Origin: Macrotis lagotis
Taxonomy: Eukaryota > Chordata > Mammalia > Peramelemorphia > Peramelidae
Assembly: GCF_037893015.1 (NCBI RefSeq)
Contig: NC_133663.1
Coordinates: forward strand, 140,066,553 to 140,130,552
Length of the DNA stretch: 64,000 nucleotides
Reading direction: 5' to 3'
Shown: positions 57,107-64,000 of the stretch, in pieces
Layout of the letters: every line of letters begins with the position of its first letter
Numbering within the stretch: the first letter of the stretch is position 1
Made by a program: the position numbers and the translations under genes
Notes under the pieces: model-generated
Database searches by the model: none
What the model saw: the letters and a program-made list of their open reading frames with translations, nothing else
Told to the model about the DNA's origin: nothing

Positions 57107-58005
57107 AATCTACTTTGTTATCTGCTTCTATTTTTATGGGAGTGATAATCCCATTCACATTTCCAATTATGATTACTAACTCTAGATTTCTCTCCAAGAT
57201 ATAGTCCCCACTTATATTTTCTCTTTACTATCCATATATCCCTTTTCACCAATGTTTTACTTCTGAATGCAGCCTCTCAATAAAGCTTCTATAAGCACGT
57301 TTTCCCCTTTCATTTTCTTTTACTTTTCAGCTCTTTGCCCTTATTTTTTCTTTACCTTTACCTTTACCTTTATTTTCACCCTTCCTGTTATCATCCCCTT
57401 CTTCTCCTCTTCTACTTCTGCTCACCACTTGCCTGTAAGGTAGAATAAATCTTACAACTCAATTGCTTATGTATGTTATGTTGGGTCAAATCTGTGAAAG
57501 TAAGCTTTCTTCAATGCTTATACCCTTCCTTTGATCCTTCTTTTATTACAGATCCTTGTGTCTCTTCATGTTATGTTATTTATACACTAATACCTTGCCT
57601 TCACTTAATACAATGTTTCTTTTCATGTCTTAACCTATCTTTTACTCACAGTGTATGGTAAGAAATATTCCTTTTATCTATCCTGACAGAAATACAATTC
57701 TCAATAGTTGGTTGATTGATTGATTTGTAAGCAACATTACTTCAAGGTTACTTCATACCAACAGCCTTTATCCAAGTATATTCTCCCCAACTGTCCCATT
57801 AAAAATACAATTCTCAATGGCCATAAACACCATAAAATCTCAGTCTATTTATATAACACCTTTTTCCAAGTAAATTTTATAGAAATGCTAAAAAAAATCA
57901 CTTCATGATCTATTTACATATATTACCTCCAACTGTCCCAATATAAATACAACCTTCATGAGCTAAAGTATGATGTAAAACAAAATCACTCCAAAATTCA
58001 TTTAT

Positions 58006-59677
58006 ATCAAGAGCAACAGACTTGTGAGGGTAAAGATGTTGGTGGGAAACCAGGAGGCTTCTAGAGATTTGCCTGATATGACTTTAAATAAAACTTCTAC
58101 AAGGACCTTAAAGCTACAGTTTCCACCAAAAAAAGAGTGAATCAAGATCTCAACCCAACATATCATGTAGGATATTCAGTAAATATGTATCTCTCCTGGG
58201 TAAAGGGAAAACATAGACCATTGGATGTAAGAGAACAGAAACACTAGTTGGAAGCGCTTTGCCATAGCACCTCTCAAGTAAAGGTGCAGCAAGCCAATGT
58301 CATAGCATATCAATAGTGAAGATCTCAACCCTACATTATAAAGGCCAAATCCTGTGATTTGGTGCAAGAGATAGGACTGGTTTAGGAAGAAATCAGTTCA
58401 TAGACAAAAACCTAAGCACAAATGAAAAAAAAAGAAACTTCTACATAGATAATGTCTAGCAACACCATGATAAGTGATGTTAGGGACCAGATCCCAGTCT
58501 CACCTAAAAAGCTTGGGACTGTGGTACCTATATCCAAAGGAACACAGACCAGCTTTCAAGCAAAAAGCAACAGAAAATAAAAAAGCACTGCTCATAGAAA
58601 GCTACTATGCTGATAGGGACAATAAAATGCCATCTCAGAAGAGGAAAATAGTTACAAATTGCCTAGATGATAAGTCACAAAAGAATTTTATGAATTGGCC
58701 TCAAATCCAAAACTTCATAAAAGAGTTCAAAAATGAATTCAAAAAACCAAAGAAGACAAAAAAGAAGAGAAATGGAGAAAAGAAATGAGAACCACTCAGG
58801 AGAATTATGAAAAATGAACTGAAAAAATTAACTCATTCAAAAGTATAAATGAGAACCTTAAAAAATAATGTAAGTTACCAAAAAAATAAACTCAACTAAC
58901 TGGAAAAGTAATTAAACTCATTCAAAAGAAAAATTGATCAACTGGAAAAGAAATGCCACTCATCAAAAGGTAAAATTATCCCCTGGTAAAGGAAAACAAC
59001 TCATTTAAAATTAAAATTAATCATCTGGAATAATAGCCAAAAAAACCGTAACAGATTAAAAAGATCCTAAATAGAAATGAAAAAAATAGAATGACTCTGA
59101 GCAACCAAAATTCCACCAAACAAATCCAAAAGACTGAAAAAAGAGAAGAAAATACAAAGTACCTTTACAGATGATTTGCAAATTACTGGTGTTCCTGAAA
59201 GACTAGATCAGAAAAAGAGTCTTGAAAATATCTTTCAGAAAATTATTTAGAAAATCATTGAAAAAATCAAGCAGTCACTTCCAGAATAAGATTCAGAACA
59301 AAATCTCCAAGGAATATTGCAATCAAATTTCAGAATTCACAGGTAAAGGGGAAAGCACTACTAAAAACCAAAAAGAAGTAATTTAAATATCAAGGAATTA
59401 CAATTAGAATTACACAGAAGTTTTAAACTTCAGTTTTAAAGCATCAGAGTTTATACAATATGATATTCTGCAAGGCAAAGGAACTTGAATTAAAACCAAT
59501 AAACAACTACCCTGAAAAAACCAGCATAGTCTTTCATCTTTTGTTGGTCATTTAACACAATACAAAAATTTCAAATTTCTCTGTTAAAATGAACTGAAAA
59601 TTGGATCTTTAAATATAAATTTCCAGAAATGTGTAGAAAGGTAAATGGAAAGGGGAAAAATTGAATTCAATCACATT
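58006..59677 (+). mobile_element. Older L1 (J), sense: 5' UTR and ORF1
   Basis: The 5' UTR (58,006 to about 58,470) is similar to the sequence at 63,690-64,000, for example gactttaaataaaacttctac (58,080) against aactttaaatgaaacctcta (63,749). ORF1 follows from 58,627. The spacer begins near 59,640 and is then interrupted by the 5'-truncated L1 G. Confidence 0.8.
58627..59580 (+). pseudogene. L1 ORF1 pseudogene in older element J
   Basis: The ATG at 58,627 starts MPSQKRKIVTNCLDDKSQKN, then a lysine-rich coiled coil with INQLEKK-type heptads (to about 59,000), the segment LQITGVPERLD (about 59,179-59,211) and the RNA-binding region with SLPE, ILQSNFRIH (about 59,275-59,345). It lacks the neat 14-residue NENxSLRSS repeats of the younger L1s, so it is a different ORF1 lineage. 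Stops from 58,786 onward. Confidence 0.82.
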
Positions 59678-59696
59678 AAACTGAATAAATCACTAC
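59678..59696. repeat. Left target-site duplication of L1 G
   Basis: A 19-base stretch matching 60,612-60,630 at 15 of 19 positions (aaactgaataaatcactac against aaactgcatgcatccctac). Confidence 0.75.
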
Positions 59697-60611
59697 TCAT
59701 ATGAAAAATTGCTCTAAATCATTACTTATTAGAGAAATGCAATTAAAACATCTCTGAGATACCACCTCAAACTTCTCAGAATGGCCATTATAACAAGAAA
59801 GGACAATGATCAATGTAGGAGGGATGTGGGAAATCTGGGACACTAACATATTGTTTTTGGAGCTGTGAACACATCAAACCTTTCTGGAGAGCAATTTGGA
59901 ATTATGCCCAAAGGGCAACAAAAATGTGCATATCCTTTGATCCAGAAATACCACTACTGGTCTGTACACTGAAGAGATTAGGGAAAAGGGTTAAAACATC
60001 ATTTGTATCAAAATGTACATAAGCAGCTCTGTTTTTGATGGCAAAGAATTGCAAATTAAGTGAATGTCCTTCAATTGGGGAATGGCTGAACAAAGTGTGC
60101 TATATCTATGTCATGGAAAACTATTGTTCTGTTAAAAACCAGGAAGGATGGGAAATCAGGGAAACCTAGAAGGATTTGCATGAGCTGAAACTGAGTGAGA
60201 TGGCCAGAACCAGAAAACATTGTACATCCTACCAGCAACATGGGGGTGATGAACAACCTTGATGGATTTACTCATATTATCAGCACAACAATCATTGACA
60301 GTTTTGTGCTATCTGTAATGGAGAATATCATCTGTATACAGAGAAAGAATTGTGGTGTTTGAACAAAGACCAAAGATTATTACCTTTAATTTAAAAAAAA
60401 TTATCTTATTATGTAATTTTGCTATCTCTTATATTTTTTTCCTTAAGGATATAATTTCTCTTTGATCACATTCAACTTAGATCAATGTATACCATGGACA
60501 CAATGTTAAGATTTACACAATGACCTCTGTGACAGATTGGGGGAGGGAAGCAAGTTTAGGGGAAAAACTGTGAAACACAAAAAAATAATAACTTTCTAAG
60601 ATGCAAAAAAC
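59697..60611 (+). mobile_element. L1 G, 5'-truncated, sense, inside older L1 J
   Basis: About 915 bases: starts tcatatgaaaaattgctcta in the ORF2 C-terminus, with a decayed cysteine region (59,815-59,870) and the ORF2 end near 60,240, then 3' UTR (ggaagcaagtttaggggaaa at 60,545) and a short A-rich tail. Bracketed by the diverged 19-base TSD. A typical 5' truncation. Confidence 0.88.
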
Positions 60612-62353
60612 AAACTGCATGCATCCCTACTTAGGGAGATAATATTTGTAATTCTTGAGAATTTCTCTAAGAATAGCTAAAAGATGCATATTAGAGATAG
60701 TGTATTGTCCATGAAAGTGATGATTCTTCAGTTGATAATTTAATTTATGAAGGTTGAATATAGTTGGAGGAACTGTATTTAGAAAGTGTGAGTATAAATA
60801 GATCATGAAGTGGATCTTACTTTACTTGTCACTTTAGTTAACTAATGTTATATTGCTAATGGGACATTAGGAGGGAATACTATGCTTTGAGGGTTTGGAT
60901 GTCAATAGAGATGCAGTGATCTTGCTTTAATTGATATTTTATTTAATCAGGGTTATAGTACTATAGGGAGAGAAGGAGAGAGAGTACTTAGAGGAGTTGG
61001 AACTAAATAAATCATGTAGTGATTTTGATTTACTTGATATTTTATCTACAATAGAGGGAGATGGAGGGTATAAATGGTTTTTGAAGTGATTTTTCTTTAC
61101 ATGATACTTTAGCTCATGAGGATTGTATTTCTATAGAAGACACTTGAAAATAGAGTGTGGAATAAATTTATTTTGAATTGGTGTTGTTTCTTATTTTTGA
61201 GGTGTATTTCTAATGAGATTGAAGATAGAGGATTGTACTCAGGATAGGAAGTGACTATGAGGTAATTTTGCTTATAAATCAATCAATAAAGCTAAGATTA
61301 GAAAGAATGGAGAAATCTAGGAAATAATTTTCACAACTAGTGTTTCTAATACTACTCATTTCTAAAATATATAGAGAACTGAATTAAATTTATAAATTGG
61401 CAAATCATTCCCCAATTAATAAATGGTTAAAGGATATAATAAAGTATTTCTCAGAATAAATTAAAGCTATATGAAAAAATATTCCAAATAGTTACTGAGA
61501 AGAGAAATGCAAATTAAACTAACTATGAATTTCCACTTCAAAAATATCAGATTGGCTAAGACAACAAAAAAAAGGAAAATGATACATGTTGAACAGGGTG
61601 TGGGAAAACTAGTATACTGATGTGATATTAGTAGAATTGTGATCTTATCCAGTCACTATGAAGAGCAATCTGGAACTATGAATAAAAGAAAATAAAACCG
61701 TTCATATCCACTAATTCGAACATTAGGTCTATATTTCAAAAGATCATAAAATGGGAAAAGTCTTAAATGTTCAAAAATATTTTATATAACCTTTTACTGT
61801 AAAAGAAACAATTTGGAAATTAAAGGGATGCCCAACATATGGGGAATGGCTGAACAATTTATGGTATATGAATGTTATGGAACACTATTATTCTATAAGA
61901 AATCATGAGTACTTGAACTTTAGATAATTTGGAAATACTTGCATGAACTGATGCTGAGTAAAATAAGCAAGAGAATGATGAGTAAGTATGATGGATGGAG
62001 CTCCTCTCAGCAGCTGAGAAATCAAGAAGAATCCTCAGTGTCCTGCTGTCAACAACTGCATTCAAATCCATGAAGTATTAATATTGAGCAAAGCATAATT
62101 TATTCACCTAAAAAATTTCTTTTAGACTTTTCTCCCCCTTTCTTTCTCATCCTTTCCCACCCTGTTCATTTAACTCTAATTGCTCTTTCAAAACATGACT
62201 TATACGGAAGTATATTAAGCATGATTTTACATGTACAACTTTTTACAGATTGTTTGCCACCATGGGGAGTGTGAAGGAAGGGAGAGTGGTAGAATAATGT
62301 GAAATTCATAAATTTGCTAATAGATCAGGGTTGAAAACTACTTTTGAATTTGA
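60612..62353 (+). mobile_element. Older L1 (J), sense: spacer array, ORF2 end and 3' UTR
   Basis: After the TSD the spacer resumes (agggagataatatttgtaatt, 60,634-60,654). About 60,720-61,285 is an array of degenerate units listed separately. At about 61,290 it passes directly to the ORF2 C-terminal region (ctactcatttctaaaatata, 61,351), so most of ORF2 is gone. The 3' UTR includes aactgatgctgagtaaaata (61,946) and gaaggaagggagagtggtag (62,273). Confidence 0.8.
60720..61285 (+). repeat. Tandem units of about 70-105 bases in the old L1 inter-ORF spacer
   Basis: Two landmark phrases recur. The first is attgtatttctaatgggaca-like, at about 60,776, 60,851, 60,956, 61,045, 61,131 and 61,202. The second is gtgattttgatttacttgat-like, at about 60,811, 60,918, 61,019 and 61,086. 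Units are degenerate and of uneven length. Reverse-complement versions occur in the spacers at 53,480-53,610, 54,420-54,470, 57,640-58,000 and 63,060-63,240. Confidence 0.75.
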
Positions 62354-62365
62354 TTAGAAAAATAA
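62354..62365. repeat. Left target-site duplication of L1 I
   Basis: ttagaaaaataa, repeated exactly at 62,983-62,994. Confidence 0.88.
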
Positions 62366-62982
62366 TTTTTTTCTTTTTAGGTTTTTTAATGAAAGATTTT
62401 ATGTATTTTGAGTTTTTCCATTTTCCCCCCATTCTTGCTTTCCTCTCCGCACCCCCCACCGAAGGCCTTCTGTTAATATTTACATTGGTTCCATGTTATA
62501 CATTGATCGCAGTTGAATGTGATGACAGAGTAATTATAACCTTAAGGAAGAAAAATATAGTATGAGATAGTAAAATTACATAATAATAGAATGTTTTTTT
62601 TCTAATTCGATGGTAATATTCTTTGGTCTGTGCTCAAAGTCCATAATTCTTTCTCTGGATACAGATGGTATTCTCCATTGCAGATAGCTCAAAATTATCT
62701 GGTTGTTGCAATGAAAGGATGAGCAATTCCATCAGGGTTGATCATCACCCCCATGTTGCAGTTATTCTGGTTCTGCTCATCTTGCTCAGCATCCATTCAT
62801 GCAAATCTTTTCAGGCTTCCCTGAATTCCCATCCCTCCTGGTTTCTAATGGAACAATAGTGTTCCATGAGATACATAAACCACATTTTGCTAAGCCATTC
62901 CCCAATTGAAGGACATTTAATTGATTTCCAATTTTTTGCCACCACAAACAAGGCTGCTATAAATATTTTTGTACAACTTATG
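62366..62982 (-). mobile_element. L1 I, 5'-truncated, antisense, inside older L1 J
   Basis: About 617 bases: T-rich left edge (reverse A tail), then the L1 3' UTR (ccatgttatacattgatcgc at 62,491, cagatggtattctccattgc at 62,662) and the last part of ORF2 (tggtttctaatggaacaata at 62,840). It stops at gtacaacttatg. A perfect 12-base TSD brackets it. Same subfamily type as C and E. Confidence 0.92.
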
Positions 62983-62994
62983 TTAGAAAAATAA
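62983..62994. repeat. Right target-site duplication of L1 I
   Basis: Exact partner of 62,354-62,365. Confidence 0.88.
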
Positions 62995-63055
62995 AATTTC
63001 TAAAAAAAATGAATAAGTAACCAAGCAAAGAAACAGATACATAAATGAAAGGGGA
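62995..63055 (+). other. Short A-rich segment, probably the tail of older L1 J
   Basis: aatttctaaaaaaaatgaat and the following A-rich bases continue the sequence broken by L1 I. It may be the J tail or its flank. Confidence 0.45.
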
Positions 63056-63626
63056 AAATGCATTTATACCCACAACCTCTAATTACACTCCTCCAAATAT
63101 ATTCAAACCTCATCTGCTAAAGTAACAGCTGAAATATCATTATATTCATGATCAATCTTTACCCGTATCATCACTCTAAATATACTTTTCTTAACTATCC
63201 TAAGAGAAATACAATTATGAAGTTACAAGCATTTTCATCCTTTGTAGAGATGTATACAGTTTAATGTTGTTGACTAACATTTTTCCCCTTTATGTTTCCC
63301 TCTTTCTATGTATCTTTCAAGTCTTGTATTTGAAGATCATATTTTCTCCTAAGTTCTGATCTTTTTTATCAATTAACTTTGAAATTCTACTATTGGTTGA
63401 AAATCCATCTTTTCCCCTGAAAAAAATTTGCTGAATTTTGCAGGATTGTCCATTCTTTGTTGTAATACATGGTCCTTTGCTCTGCAGAATATCATATTGG
63501 AGGTCCTATGATCCTGAAAATCCTATGTAATTCTGATTGTAGTTAGCTGGTATTTAAATTACTTCTTTTTGACTGCTTGCAGTATCTTCTACTTTACATG
63601 AAATTTGGTTGCAATATTCAAATGTC
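63056..63626 (-). mobile_element. Older L1 (L), antisense: spacer and ORF1 3' half
   Basis: Reverse spacer with units (taagagaaatacaattatga at 63,202), then the ORF1 C-terminal part (acatttttcccctttatgtt at 63,278, ccatcttttcccctgaaaaa at 63,405, tttgactgcttgcagtatct at 63,568). It stops at about 63,626 and meets a sense L1 5' UTR, as L1 K does at 58,005. Confidence 0.72.
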
Positions 63627-64000
63627 AAAAACTGAGACAAATTTTTCACCATAGGTAGAAATAAGAACATTCTAATCCTAGGCAATTAAAACTCACCTTA
63701 AGTAGACAACAATGTGAAACTAAGAAGCCCTTGGACATTTGATGGAAATAACTTTAAATGAAACCTCTACGCAGGTCCTAAAACTACAGATCCCACAAGA
63801 GTGAAAAAAAAATTCTCAACTCATGATATCATGGGAGAATTTCACTAAGGATCTTTTTCTTCTGAAGAAAAGGGTAGTTTAGAGAAGCATAGGTGGGAAA
63901 GCTGGAAGATCAAAGGGACACTCTTAGCCATAGGTCAGCTCAGCTAAAAGTTCAGCAAGTCAGCACAGCAGCAGGTCATCAGTGAAAATCTCAACCCCAG
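63627..64000 (+). mobile_element. Older L1 5' UTR, sense, running off the window
   Basis: From about 63,690 it is clearly similar to 58,020-58,330 (start of L1 J), including the final phrase gtgaaaatctcaaccccag, which matches gtgaagatctcaaccctaca at 58,316. ORF1 would lie beyond the window end. Positions 63,627-63,690 are less certain. Confidence 0.7.

Larger units (their letters stand above)
56061..58005 (-). mobile_element. Older L1 (K), antisense: decayed ORF2 and spacer
   Basis: Reverse ORF2 from the C-terminal part (ggtctatagtatcacccttt at 56,097) through the post-RT part (agccagtaccagacagtttt at 56,340) and RT (gtttcacccctgatcttatg at about 56,563). Near 56,706-56,715 it jumps to the endonuclease (NIYAPN-like), so about 1.5 kb is missing. 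The rest of the endonuclease, split by a SINE, runs to about 57,170. An inter-ORF spacer with repeat units (57,640-58,000) follows. At about 58,005 it meets a sense-oriented L1 5' UTR. Confidence 0.75.

Overview
This is nuclear DNA from a marsupial (metatherian) mammal. It is AT-rich and contains no intact protein-coding gene that I can support. The lineage call rests on the repeats: many LINE-1 (L1) copies of the marsupial type, at least seven copies of a tRNA-derived SINE with the box-B-like motif GGGTTCAAATC and the tail ending in CCTTGCAAAAACCTAAA (the WSINE/Mar1 type), one longer SINE with an RTE-derived tail, and a broken RTE-type LINE. The family names come from memory and were not searched. 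I cannot name the species.

Layout. 0-4.1 kb: relics of old L1 on both strands, one SINE, a large compound microsatellite and some unassigned sequence. 4.1-13.9 kb: an L1 (A, + strand) that is internally deleted and carries a second, full-length L1 (B, + strand) inside it. Both have recognisable target-site duplications (TSDs). 14.3-23.2 kb: an old L1 whose two pieces lie on opposite strands and end at the same L1 position, with a full-length younger L1 (C, - strand) between them. 23.2-29.8 kb: a full-length L1 (D, + strand) hit by a SINE. 29.8-31.7 kb: an RTE-type LINE, also hit by a SINE. 31.7-39.8 kb: L1 fragments and the least invaded part of the window (about 34-38 kb), which holds an L2-like tail and two further SINEs. 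40.0-46.0 kb: L1 E (- strand), inserted into an older L1 and internally deleted. 46.2-47.1 kb: a processed (retrocopied) basigin (BSG) pseudogene, followed by about 1.1 kb of unassigned sequence that looks richer in G+C. 48.2-53.2 kb: L1 F (- strand), which lacks its 3' end. 53.3-64.0 kb: a mosaic of older L1 pieces on both strands with two younger, 5'-truncated L1 insertions (G and I), each with a TSD.

Every L1 or RTE reading frame seen is broken by stops, frameshifts or deletions, so none is expected to move by itself. There is no operon, RNA gene, CRISPR array or host-defence system. What is worth reading is the transposon stratigraphy: nested insertions that can be ordered in time, internal deletions, a likely twin-primed inversion, tandem-repeat evolution inside L1 (the inter-ORF spacer and the ORF1 coiled coil), and microsatellites that arose at the same L1 position in separate copies. 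I did not find an undescribed biological system here. Element boundaries without a stated TSD should be read as good to about 10-50 bases.
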